Part shown: positions 17,000 to 24,941 of the stretch, one piece after another
Position numbering within the stretch: the first letter of the stretch is position 1
Layout: each line of letters opens with the position of its first letter
Assembly: GCF_001953975.1 (NCBI RefSeq)
Contig: NZ_MBEJ01000138.1
Span: 42,873 to 106,872 of the forward strand
From: Mycobacterium sp. NS-7484
Lineage (GTDB): Bacteria; Actinomycetota; Actinomycetes; Mycobacteriales; Mycobacteriaceae
DNA: 64,000 nucleotides
Direction: 5' to 3'
Program-made: the position numbers and the translations under genes
Notes under the pieces: generated by a model
The model's input: only the letters and a program-made list of their open reading frames with translations
What the model was told of the DNA's origin: nothing
Databases searched by the model: none

Positions 17000-17979
17000 C
17001 AGGCCACACCCGCGAGGTCCAGGCCCGCCCGCACCATCTCGGCGGTGGTCGCCGGATCGGTCATCAGCAGTGGCACTGCGGCCACCTTCACACCGGCGAT
17101 GTCGGCCTGGTCACCTTCGTGTACCAGCCAACCGTCCAACAGTCCGGTGCCCGAGCGGGCCCCGAAGAACTCACCCACGCCCTGTGAGGAGGATTGGACG
17201 CCGATGATTCGCAGGCACTCATCTGCCATGCCGCGCAAAGGTTTTCCATCGATGATGGGGGAGTAGCCGATGACCGGTGCCGGAGTTGAGCGCAGGGCGG
17301 CGCGGATGCCGGGAATCTGCAGGATCGGGCCGATGCTCACGACGGGATTCGACGGTGCCAGCAACACCACGTCGGCCTCGGCAATGGCCTCGGTGACGCC
17401 TGGCGCGGCGGTTGCCTGTTCTGCGCCGACGAACGCGAAGCTGTGCGAGGGCACCTGGGCGCGGTAGCGCACCCACCACTCCTGGAAGTGGATCGCGCGC
17501 CGGGAATCGTCGTCGGGATCGGTGATCACCACGTGCGTCTCGCTGCGGTCGTCGGTCACCGGCAGCAACCGTGCTCCGGGCGACCAGCGCTTGCACAATG
17601 CCTCGGTGACCTGCGACAGGGGGTAGCCGGCGCGCAGCATCTGAGTGCGGACCAGGTGGGTCGCCAAGTCGCGGTCGCCCAGGCCGAACCAGTCGGGTTG
17701 CACGCCGTAGGCGGCCAGTTCTTCCTTGGCGTGCCAGGTTTCGTTGCGGTGACCCCAGCCTCGCTCAGGGTCGATGCCGCCGCCGAGGGTGTACATGCAG
17801 GTGTCGAGGTCCGGGCAGATCCGGACGCCGTGCATCCAGGCGTCGTCGCCCACGTTCACGATCGCGGTGAGTTCATGCTTGCTGTCGTTCCCGCCGAAAG
17901 CCCCGAGGCCCAACAGGTGCTGTACCCCCAGCAAAAAGCGGGCGCCTCCGACGCCGCCGACCAGAACGGTGATCTTCAC
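16996..17979 (-). CDS. fbiA: 2-phospho-L-lactate-type transferase of F420 synthesis
   Basis: A 327-residue CofD/FbiA enzyme that transfers the phospho-lactyl or phosphoenolpyruvyl group from a guanylated donor to Fo, giving (dehydro-)F420-0. The glycine-rich start VLVGGVGGARFLLGVQHLLG and DVVLLAPSNPVVSIGPILQ are family signatures. The GTG at 17979 is chosen because it begins the conserved sequence (VKITVLVGG). On the minus strand TAGGGT at 17993-17988 would place the transcript start about two bases before it, implying a nearly leaderless mRNA. Same divergence from whiB2 as Rv3261/Rv3260c. Confidence 0.92.
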   Translation of the reverse strand: MKITVLVGGVGGARFLLGVQHLLGLGAFGGNDSKHELTAIVNVGDDAWMHGVRICPDLDTCMYTLGGGIDPERGWGHRNETWHAKEELAAYGVQPDWFGLGDRDLATHLVRTQMLRAGYPLSQVTEALCKRWSPGARLLPVTDDRSETHVVITDPDDDSRRAIHFQEWWVRYRAQVPSHSFAFVGAEQATAAPGVTEAIAEADVVLLAPSNPVVSIGPILQIPGIRAALRSTPAPVIGYSPIIDGKPLRGMADECLRIIGVQSSSQGVGEFFGARSGTGLLDGWLVHEGDQADIAGVKVAAVPLLMTDPATTAEMVRAGLDLAGVAW

Positions 17980-18101
17980 AACGTCCGACCCTAAGCGCTG
18001 AGGGCCTGCGGATGGAAACGACGTCGTCACGGCCAGGACACGCCGATGTCGCGACGCGCCGATTTGACATTACGAGATGGTATGAAATCGCGCCATTCCG
18101 C

Positions 18102-18130
18102 TTGACCCTGGCAGCTAACACGTGTGTAAT
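18102..18130 (+). promoter_or_regulatory. Candidate whiB2 promoter
   Basis: TTGACC (18102-18107), a 17-bp spacer and TGTAAT (18125-18130) form a good sigma-A-like promoter reading toward whiB2. Transcription would start near 18137, giving a leader of about 137 nt. The 294-bp space between fbiA and whiB2 (17980-18273) holds no gene. The spacer contains ACACGTGT, a perfect palindrome and possible operator. Confidence 0.5.
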
Positions 18131-18273
18131 CACAGTTGTGTCATTTCCCGGTTGGTGACCGATTCCGGTGTCGCGGACCGAGATTCGATCAACTGTTCGA
18201 ATGGGGTGACCGCACATCGCAATAGTGGGGCTCCACTTAGGATCTACGAGACCGAGTGAGGAGGCGGGGGAAA

Positions 18274-18663
18274 ATGTCTTATGAGAGCGGCGATTTCGAT
18301 CATGTGGTCCGGTTTGACGGCCGGCTGCTCGGCTCGGTGGACAACGCACCGCACATCAACACCGGAACGACACCGTTGGAGACGACCGGACGTCCCCAGC
18401 TGAGTCTCGTTCCCGAACACATTGATGTTGATCCGGAAGTCGAAGACGACCAATGGCAGGAACGTGCGCTCTGCGCACAGACCGACCCGGAGGCGTTCTT
18501 CCCGGAGAAGGGCGGGTCTACCCGCGAGGCCAAGCGCATCTGCCAGGGCTGTGAAGTCAAGGATGCGTGCTTGGAGTACGCGCTCGCGCACGATGAGCGC
18601 TTCGGTATCTGGGGAGGGCTATCCGAACGGGAGCGTCGCCGCCTCAAACGCGGCATCATCTGA
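18274..18663 (+). CDS. whiB2: WhiB2 Fe-S transcription factor (septation regulator)
   Basis: A 129-residue WhiB protein. WhiB2 binds a 4Fe-4S cluster and works with sigma factors to control septation and cell division in actinobacteria. The four cluster cysteines are in ERALCAQTDPEAFFPEKGG and RICQGCEVKDACLEYALAHD. The turn GIWGGLSERERRRLKRG at the C-terminus is the WhiB signature. The ATG at 18274 follows GAGGCGGGGG; a GTG further upstream at 18256 would precede this ribosome-binding site. The leader of about 137 nt suggests post-transcriptional control. Identity is secure from the near-universal C-terminal half and from its position beside fbiA. Confidence 0.96.
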   Translation: MSYESGDFDHVVRFDGRLLGSVDNAPHINTGTTPLETTGRPQLSLVPEHIDVDPEVEDDQWQERALCAQTDPEAFFPEKGGSTREAKRICQGCEVKDACLEYALAHDERFGIWGGLSERERRRLKRGII

Positions 18664-18699
18664 GGCTCTCGGCAGGGCGCTGAACGTGGGCGCCCGACG

Positions 18700-19197
18700 T
18701 CAGTCGTCGTCGATCGTTGGGTCGATGACTGACGGTTCAACTCCCAGATAGGTGGCCACCTGGGCCACCAGGATTTCATGCAGCAAATCAGCAAGCTCAT
18801 CGGATCCTTTGACCCGGCGCTCGATGGGCTTGCGGAACAACACAATTCGAGCCCGGGTCGCATTTCCTCTGACGTCGACGCCTGCCGGTATCAGCCGCGC
18901 CAGCGCGATCGGGCCATCCGCGATGACCTCGGGCGGCCACTGCACACTGTCGGGATCCTTCGGGGACATCCGGGGAATCTCGTCCACCGCGACGTCGAGA
19001 TCTTTCAGCCGCGACGCCCATCGGCGTTCGATCGGCTCATAGGCTTCCAGGACCGCCATGTCGAACCGCTCGGCACGGCTGCGCCACCCCGGAACCGAAC
19101 GCGGCAGCAGCGGCCCGCGGATATCGCGACCGCGCCGCGACCGCCATGGGTTTCGCTGGACCACGGCGATGATCGTAACGGTTCGGGATCGGGGCAC
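18700..19197 (-). CDS. Zincin-like (metallopeptidase-family) protein with degenerate active site
   Basis: A 165-residue protein at the Rv3259 position, related to the small zincin-like metallopeptidase family of actinobacteria. Conserved parts: GPLLPRSVPGWRSRAERFDM, IVLFRKPIERR and, near the C-terminus, LLHEILVAQVATYLGVEP. The helix that should carry HExxH reads HEILVAQ: the first His and Glu are present but the second His is Gln. Proteolysis is therefore doubtful. The GTG at 19197 gives the longest frame; the GTG at residue 12 (19164) is an equally good start. It is convergent with whiB2 and divergent from the DUF3499 gene. Confidence 0.8.
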   Translation of the reverse strand: MPRSRTVTIIAVVQRNPWRSRRGRDIRGPLLPRSVPGWRSRAERFDMAVLEAYEPIERRWASRLKDLDVAVDEIPRMSPKDPDSVQWPPEVIADGPIALARLIPAGVDVRGNATRARIVLFRKPIERRVKGSDELADLLHEILVAQVATYLGVEPSVIDPTIDDD

Positions 19198-19253
19198 CGA
19201 CGGCTGAGCGTGTCCGGCAGCGCACAGCGATCGTCCACAGTAATCTCTGGTGC

Positions 19254-19673
19254 GTGAATGTTCCCCGTCGCTGCTGCCGGCCCGGGTGCCCGCACTATGC
19301 CGTGGCGACGCTGACTTTTGTCTACTCCGACTCCACGGCTGTGGTCGGACCCTTGGCCACGGTTTCCGAGCCCCACTCCTGGGATCTGTGCGTCGGCCAC
19401 GCCGGGCGCATCACCGCGCCCCGTGGCTGGGAGCTGGTTCGTCACGCCGGGCCGCTGCCCACCAATCCCGATGAAGACGACCTGGTGGCCCTGGCCGACG
19501 CGGTCCGGGAGGGTCAGGCCGGTGCCGTGCCGCGTGGCGGAGTGGTCGCCGGATTCTCCGATCCCGCCACCGGTGTGGGCGCCGGCGCGGTGATCGCGCC
19601 GCAGGCCCGTCCTTCTGAGACCAACGGGCGTCGTCGTGGTCATCTGCGGGTGCTGCCGGATCCCGACAACTAG
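19254..19673 (+). CDS. DUF3499 family protein
   Basis: A 139-residue actinobacterial protein of unknown function at the Rv3258c position. The N-terminus is cysteine-rich (RRCCRPGCPHYAVATLTFVY) and a further Cys sits in SWDLCVGHAGR followed by a conserved His, resembling a small zinc or Fe-S site. The C-terminus is basic and likely disordered. GTG start at 19254: TAATCT at 19241-19246 would start the transcript one base upstream, so the mRNA is probably leaderless. It precedes the phosphomannomutase gene by 127 bp, where a second promoter is seen. Confidence 0.82.
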   Translation: MNVPRRCCRPGCPHYAVATLTFVYSDSTAVVGPLATVSEPHSWDLCVGHAGRITAPRGWELVRHAGPLPTNPDEDDLVALADAVREGQAGAVPRGGVVAGFSDPATGVGAGAVIAPQARPSETNGRRRGHLRVLPDPDN

Positions 19674-19762
19674 CCCGGACACGCCACGGACTAGCACTGA
19701 CTAGCCCTGATCAGACAACAGCCGGGCCACGAGTAGTGAACGTGTCGAAGCCACCCGACAGT

Positions 19763-19800
19763 TAGGCTGGCGCCAACGATCCCGTTTCACAAGGAGCTAT
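19763..19800 (+). promoter_or_regulatory. Promoter -10 and ribosome-binding site of pmmA
   Basis: TAGGCT at 19763-19768 fits the mycobacterial TANNNT -10; the transcript would begin near 19775. AAGGAG at 19791-19796 lies 4 bp before the ATG. The mannose operon therefore has its own promoter although DUF3499 lies just upstream. Confidence 0.5.
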
Positions 19801-21189
19801 ATGTCTAGGCCAGCGGCGGCTGTTCACGATGTCATCAAGGCCTATGACGTCCGTGGATTGGTCGGTACGCAGATCGACGAGTCGTTCGTGGCCGAGGTCG
19901 GTGGCGCGTTCGCCCGCCTGGTCCGGGCCGAGGGTGCCACCCAGGCCGTGATCGGCTACGACATGCGGGAGAGCTCACCGACGTTGGCGGCCGCGTTCGC
20001 CGACGGTGTGACGGCTCAGGGCCTCGACGTGGTCCGGATCGGTCTGGCCTCCACCGATCAGCTGTATTTCGCCTCGGGTCTGTTGGACTGCCCGGGGGCG
20101 ATGTTCACCGCGAGCCACAATCCGGCGGCCTACAACGGCATCAAGTTGTGTCGCGCCGGAGCCAAGCCGGTCGGCAAGGACACCGGTCTGGCCGTGATCG
20201 CCGATGAGGTGATTGCCGGCGTGCCGGCGTTCGACGGCCCGCCCGGGTCGATTTCCGACCGCGATGTGCTGGCCGACTACGGCGCCTTCCTCCGGTCCCT
20301 GGTCGACCTCAGCGCGCTGCGTCCACTGCGGATCGCAGTGGACGCGGGCAACGGCATGGCCGGGCACACCACGCCCGCGGTTCTCGGTCCGATCCCCGAC
20401 GTCACGGTGCTTCCGCTGTTCTTCGAACTCGACGGCACCTTCCCCAATCACGAAGCCAACCCGCTGGATCCGGCCAACCTGGTCGACCTGCAGGCACATG
20501 TGCTGGCCACCGGCGCCGATATCGGCCTGGCCTTCGACGGTGACGCCGACCGGTGCTTCGTCGTCGACGAACTCGGTCGCCCGGTGTCTCCGTCGGCGGT
20601 GACCGCCCTGGTGGCCGCCCGGGAACTCAACCGGGAGATCGGTGCCACCGTCATCCACAACCTGATCACCTCGCGCGCGGTACCCGAGTTGGTGACCGAG
20701 CGCGGCGGAACCCCGGTGCGCTCGCGGGTCGGGCATTCCTATATCAAGGCCCTGATGGCCGAGACCGGAGCCATCTTCGGTGGCGAGCACTCGGCGCACT
20801 ACTACTTCCGTGACTTCTGGGGCGCCGATTCCGGCATGCTCGCCGCGCTGCACGTGCTCGCCGCACTGGGTGAGCAGGATCGGCCACTCTCGGAGATCAT
20901 GGCGGACTATCAGCGGTACGAGGCGTCCGGCGAGATCAACTTCACCGTCAGCGATGCACCGGAATGCGTGGACGCGGTACTGAAATCGTTCGGCAGTTCG
21001 ATCCAGTCCATCGACCACCTCGACGGCGTCACCGTCGATCTCGGCGGCGGCTGCTGGTTCAACCTGCGTAGCTCCAATACCGAACCGCTACTTCGCCTGA
21101 ACGTGGAAGCGCGCACCGCCGAGGATGTCGCCGCGCTCGTCGACAGGGTTTCGGCGCAGATCCGTGGGGTGAGCGAGCCGGTGCCGTGA
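19801..21189 (+). CDS. pmmA: Phosphomannomutase/phosphoglucomutase
   Basis: A 462-residue alpha-D-phosphohexomutase converting mannose-6-phosphate to mannose-1-phosphate, the step before GDP-mannose. The phosphoserine loop is MFTASHNPAAYNG, the Mg2+ loop AFDGDADRCFV, and the substrate loop includes GGEHSAHYYF. The C-terminal phosphate-binding SSNTEPLLRLNVEA is present. Corresponds to Rv3257c. Start supported by AAGGAG 4 bp upstream. Its stop overlaps the next GTG (GTGA), giving a coupled pmmA / SIS-protein / manA operon. Confidence 0.94.
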   Translation: MSRPAAAVHDVIKAYDVRGLVGTQIDESFVAEVGGAFARLVRAEGATQAVIGYDMRESSPTLAAAFADGVTAQGLDVVRIGLASTDQLYFASGLLDCPGAMFTASHNPAAYNGIKLCRAGAKPVGKDTGLAVIADEVIAGVPAFDGPPGSISDRDVLADYGAFLRSLVDLSALRPLRIAVDAGNGMAGHTTPAVLGPIPDVTVLPLFFELDGTFPNHEANPLDPANLVDLQAHVLATGADIGLAFDGDADRCFVVDELGRPVSPSAVTALVAARELNREIGATVIHNLITSRAVPELVTERGGTPVRSRVGHSYIKALMAETGAIFGGEHSAHYYFRDFWGADSGMLAALHVLAALGEQDRPLSEIMADYQRYEASGEINFTVSDAPECVDAVLKSFGSSIQSIDHLDGVTVDLGGGCWFNLRSSNTEPLLRLNVEARTAEDVAALVDRVSAQIRGVSEPVP

Positions 21190-22259
21190 ACGCCGTGGAC
21201 GCCACGGTCGACCTGGACGACGGAGACGGACTTCTCGCCGCCGATCGCAACGGTCTGCTCCGGGCCGCGGCCATGGCGGGAGCCCAGGTGCGGTCCACCG
21301 CCGCAGCCTTGGCCGAAGGGGTCCTCGATCCTCTGCGCGCCGATCACCCACCGCGCACAGTGATTTGGGTGGCCGGCCGCGGGACCGCCGAGTCCGCGGG
21401 TGCCATGTTGGCCGCCGTACTCGGCGGGTCGGCCGCGGCGCCCATCGTGGTGGCCGCCGAGACCCCGCCGTGGCTCGGCGCGCTGGACGTGGTGATCGTC
21501 GCCGGTGACGATCCGGGTGATCCGGCGCTCGTGAACGCGGCCGCCACCGGTGTGCGCCGCGGTGCGCGTGTGTTGATCGTGGCACCACATGAGGGGCCGC
21601 TGCGTGACGTCGCGGCCGGGCGCGCGGCGGTCCTGGCTCCGCGGCTGTGGGTGCCCGACGACTTCGGGCTGATCCGATACCTGGCCGCCGGCCTGGCCGC
21701 GATGCACGTGGTGGATCCGGCGCGGCGGGTCGATCTGGCCGCATTGGCCGACGAACTGGACGCCGAAGCGCTGGCCAACAGCGCCGGACGCGACCTGTTC
21801 ACCAATCCGGCCAAGACTCTGGCCGAACGGATGTCGGACCGCGCCGTGGTACTGGCGGGGGACAATGCGGCCACGCTGGCGTTGGCTCGGCACGGCGCGG
21901 CGGTGATGTTGCGCCTGGCCGGGGAGGTCGTGGCCGCTGCCGGACTGAGCGATGCGCTCGCCGCGGTCGCCGGTGGGGCGGTCGGAGCACCCGCCGCCGA
22001 CTCCCTGTTCCACGACGAACAGATCGACGGGCCACTGCCGCGTCGCACCCGTACGTTCGCCTTGATCACCGATACCGAACGGCAGTCGGTGGGGTCCCGG
22101 GTCGGCGGCTTCGACGACATCGTGATGATCGGTGCCGAAGATGTGCCGGAACCGGCCGGGACCACCCCGCCGTCCGCCGGGCGCCCAGAGCAACAACTCG
22201 CGATTCTGGCCCTCCGTCTGGAGATGACGGCCGTATATTTGAAACTGGTTCGAGGATAA
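21186..22259 (+). CDS. SIS-domain protein (TobH / bifunctional phosphoglucose-phosphomannose isomerase-like)
   Basis: A 357-residue protein at the Rv3256c position. It has the two-lobed SIS fold of the phosphoglucose/phosphomannose isomerase family: lobe 1 from VIWVAGRGTAESAGAMLAAV, lobe 2 from DLFTNPAKTLAERMSDRAVV with LAGDNAATLALARHGAAVML. It sits between a phosphomannomutase and a mannose-6-phosphate isomerase in a coupled operon, so a phosphohexose-related role or regulation is likely. The classical isomerase catalytic residues could not be verified by eye, so enzymatic function is left open. Confidence 0.82.
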   Translation: MNAVDATVDLDDGDGLLAADRNGLLRAAAMAGAQVRSTAAALAEGVLDPLRADHPPRTVIWVAGRGTAESAGAMLAAVLGGSAAAPIVVAAETPPWLGALDVVIVAGDDPGDPALVNAAATGVRRGARVLIVAPHEGPLRDVAAGRAAVLAPRLWVPDDFGLIRYLAAGLAAMHVVDPARRVDLAALADELDAEALANSAGRDLFTNPAKTLAERMSDRAVVLAGDNAATLALARHGAAVMLRLAGEVVAAAGLSDALAAVAGGAVGAPAADSLFHDEQIDGPLPRRTRTFALITDTERQSVGSRVGGFDDIVMIGAEDVPEPAGTTPPSAGRPEQQLAILALRLEMTAVYLKLVRG

Positions 22260-22263
22260 GCAA

Positions 22264-23490
22264 GTGCACCTGCTACGCGGAGTGGTGCGGACCTATGCCT
22301 GGGGTTCGCGTACGGCCATTGCGGAATTCACCGGAAGGCCCAGCCCCACCATTCATCCAGAGGCTGAACTGTGGTTCGGCGCGCACCCGGCCGACCCCGC
22401 GTGGCTGCAGACCGAGCACGGTGAGGTCTCGCTGCTGCAGGCGGTCCACGACGACCCTGAGGCGCAGCTGGGTGGCGAGGCGATCGGCAGATTCGGTGAC
22501 GCACTGCCGTTCCTGGTGAAGGTGCTCGCCGCGGACGAACCGCTGTCCCTGCAGGCGCATCCCAGCGCTGCGCAGGCCCGGGAAGGTTTCGACCGTGAAG
22601 ATCGGCTCGAGATCCCGGTGAACTCGCCGGTGAGAAACTATCGCGACCGCAGTCACAAGCCCGAATTGCTGGTTGCGCTAGGACAATTCGATGCCCTCGC
22701 CGGTTTCCGCCCGGTCGATCACACGGTCGAGCTGATGCGCGCGCTCGCGGTCTCGGATCTCGACCCGTTCATCAACCTGCTCTCCGATCAGTCCGACGCC
22801 GACGGCCTGCGGGCGCTGTTCACCACCTGGATCACCGCGCCGCAGCCTGACCTCGACGTCCTGGTACCCGCTGTTCTCGACGGAGCCGTCCACTACATCC
22901 GTTCTGGGGAAAAGAAATTCGTCGCCGAGGTGAAGACGCTGCTGGAACTCGGTGAGCGTTACCCAGGTGATGCCGGGGTGCTGGCCTCTCTGCTGCTCAA
23001 CCGCATCAGTTTGCAGCCGGGCGAGGGTGTCTACCTTCCGGCCGGAAACCTGCACGCCTACTTGCACGGGGTCGGCGTCGAGGTGATGGCCAACTCCGAC
23101 AACGTGCTGCGTGGTGGGCTGACCCCCAAGCACGTCGACGTGCCCGAACTGCTGCGCGTGCTCGATTTCGCCCCGACCCCCGAGGATCGGCTGTTTTCCG
23201 AAACCGTCACGGGCGGAACGGAAACCGTTTATCAGACGCCCGCGCAGGAGTTCGCGGTGTCGGTGGTGTCCATCGACGGCGAGCGCGTCGGCGACGAGAT
23301 CGACGTGCATTCCCGTCACAACGGCCCGCAGTTGCTGCTGTGCACCGAAGGGGCCGCGGTGGTCTATGCCGACGACGACAAACTGACCTTGGAGCGCGGC
23401 GCGGCGGCCTGGGTGGCGGCCGCCGACGGCCCGATCCGGCTCACCGCGGGCGAGCCGACGAAACTGTTCCGGGTGACCGTCGGCATCTAG
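22264..23490 (+). CDS. manA: Mannose-6-phosphate isomerase (type I)
   Basis: A 408-residue zinc-dependent cupin isomerase that interconverts fructose-6-phosphate and mannose-6-phosphate. Zinc and active-site segments: PLSLQAHPSAAQAREGFDRE, HKPELLVALGQFDALAGFRP, and GVYLPAGNLHAYLHGVGVEV with MANSDNVLRGGLTPKHVDV. Full length for the family and intact. GTG start 4 bp after the SIS gene. It completes a mannose-activation operon with pmmA; the GDP-mannose step is encoded by manB at 13474. Confidence 0.95.
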   Translation: MHLLRGVVRTYAWGSRTAIAEFTGRPSPTIHPEAELWFGAHPADPAWLQTEHGEVSLLQAVHDDPEAQLGGEAIGRFGDALPFLVKVLAADEPLSLQAHPSAAQAREGFDREDRLEIPVNSPVRNYRDRSHKPELLVALGQFDALAGFRPVDHTVELMRALAVSDLDPFINLLSDQSDADGLRALFTTWITAPQPDLDVLVPAVLDGAVHYIRSGEKKFVAEVKTLLELGERYPGDAGVLASLLLNRISLQPGEGVYLPAGNLHAYLHGVGVEVMANSDNVLRGGLTPKHVDVPELLRVLDFAPTPEDRLFSETVTGGTETVYQTPAQEFAVSVVSIDGERVGDEIDVHSRHNGPQLLLCTEGAAVVYADDDKLTLERGAAAWVAAADGPIRLTAGEPTKLFRVTVGI

Positions 23491-23494
23491 TCCG

Positions 23495-24880
23495 TCACCG
23501 CGAGGCGGTGACGGACTCCGCTGGCTCGTTGCGGCGCTGACGTCGTTCGGCCAGCCACGCCTTGACGTTGTGACGGATCGCTCGTGCGACGATCCGCGGC
23601 GGCGGGGTCAGCCACAGGCTGTCGAGCATGCAGCGGCGCAGAAACCACTCGGCCAGTACAGGATCGGTTTCGGCCGCCCCGAGGAACTGGTCGAAGAGCC
23701 CGAACATCGGGCCGTGCCAGAACGCCCGATCGCCCTCCGCCCCGTGCGCCACCTGATCGGCCACCGAGTTCATCGTCCACACCGGGTACGTCGTCTTCGC
23801 CGTGCGTCGGGCAAGCCGCGGGATCAGGTCATGGGTGCCCTCGGCCAGCACCTCACGCAGGTTGGTCGCCTGCACGGTCGACATGGTCACGCCCTGGCCG
23901 TACGTCGGGTTCAGGCTGACCACCGCATCGCCGAACGGGAAGATCCCGTCCGGGAACCGGCTCATCTTGTCGTAACGACGCCACTTGCTGACCGGATAGC
24001 GATGAAAGTTCATCCCGCCCACCGGTTCACCGGCCTGCAGCGCGGCGGCCAGGCGCGGTGGCAGGGCGACGCCGCCCAGCGCCTTGATACCGGCGAAGTC
24101 CGCCGGTGGTTCGGCCTTGGCGACGCCGAACGCGGTGACGGTCCAGATACCGTCCTCGTGGAACAGCATGCCCATGCCCAGCCCGCTGTCGTGCGCCGCG
24201 CTGACTACCACCAGCTTCTCGCTGATCAACTCCGCCGGGATACGGACGCGCTGCGACGCATAGGTGACGCCGACCTTGATCGTGTCCTCACGCGGCCGAT
24301 CGAAGCCCCACTGCTCCAGCCACACCGGCAGGCGGCTGCCGCGGCCGGAGGCGTCGACCACCAGATCGGCACTCACCAGTTCGCCGTCGTCGAGCACCAC
24401 GCCGCTCACCCGCCCGGCGGTCGGGTCGTACTGCGGCTCGCTCACCCCGCGGTGCAGGATCTGCACATTGGGCAGGGCCAGCACCCGTCGACGGATCTGC
24501 CATTCGAGCTGTCCGCGACTGGGCACGTACGAGGTGAAGTTGGACTCCGGGGTCTGCCCGGTGCCCAGCAGGTGGCCGCCGGCCTCGAAATGGATCGACG
24601 CCGGCTTGTTTTCGACCACGGGAACGTTGGCGGCCCTCATGTCGTCGAGTAACCCCTCGAAGAGGGATTCGAGCTCCTCGGCTCCGCGGGCCATCAACAG
24701 GTGCACATGCTGGCCCTGAGGCACCGCGCTGCGGTTGACCGGTTCATCGGGGAGCTCATCGCGCTCGTACAGGGTGACGCGGTCGAAATGGTCGGCAAGG
24801 ACCCGGGCTGCACACAGCCCGGCAATGCTGCCGCCGATGACCACGACATGGTCGTGGGAATGTGGGGGAGTCGCGCTCAT
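23495..24880 (-). CDS. FAD-dependent monooxygenase-like protein
   Basis: A 461-residue flavoprotein at the Rv3254 position. It has an N-terminal Rossmann FAD site (VVVIGGSIAGLCAARVLADH), the arginine-containing YERDELPDEP, a GQHVHLLMARG segment, and the second FAD motif GIFPFGDAVVSLNPTYGQGV. Class A flavin monooxygenases such as geranylgeranyl reductase-like and squalene-epoxidase-like enzymes share this plan. No transmembrane helix is obvious. The ATG at 24880 is used: the frame extends to 25090 but would overlap the divergent permease gene. Its stop lies 5 bp from that of convergent manA. Substrate unknown. Confidence 0.85.
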   Translation of the reverse strand: MSATPPHSHDHVVVIGGSIAGLCAARVLADHFDRVTLYERDELPDEPVNRSAVPQGQHVHLLMARGAEELESLFEGLLDDMRAANVPVVENKPASIHFEAGGHLLGTGQTPESNFTSYVPSRGQLEWQIRRRVLALPNVQILHRGVSEPQYDPTAGRVSGVVLDDGELVSADLVVDASGRGSRLPVWLEQWGFDRPREDTIKVGVTYASQRVRIPAELISEKLVVVSAAHDSGLGMGMLFHEDGIWTVTAFGVAKAEPPADFAGIKALGGVALPPRLAAALQAGEPVGGMNFHRYPVSKWRRYDKMSRFPDGIFPFGDAVVSLNPTYGQGVTMSTVQATNLREVLAEGTHDLIPRLARRTAKTTYPVWTMNSVADQVAHGAEGDRAFWHGPMFGLFDQFLGAAETDPVLAEWFLRRCMLDSLWLTPPPRIVARAIRHNVKAWLAERRQRRNEPAESVTASR

Positions 24881-24941
24881 CGCACGCCACGGTAATGGGA
24901 ATATGGCGGGAACCGGGCCACAATGAGAGGCAACACCACAT

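Noticed and set aside
20910..22196. 428-codon open frame antisense to the pmmA/SIS genes
   Set aside because: Shadow of two well-supported genes; Gly/Arg/His-rich, no recognisable fold.
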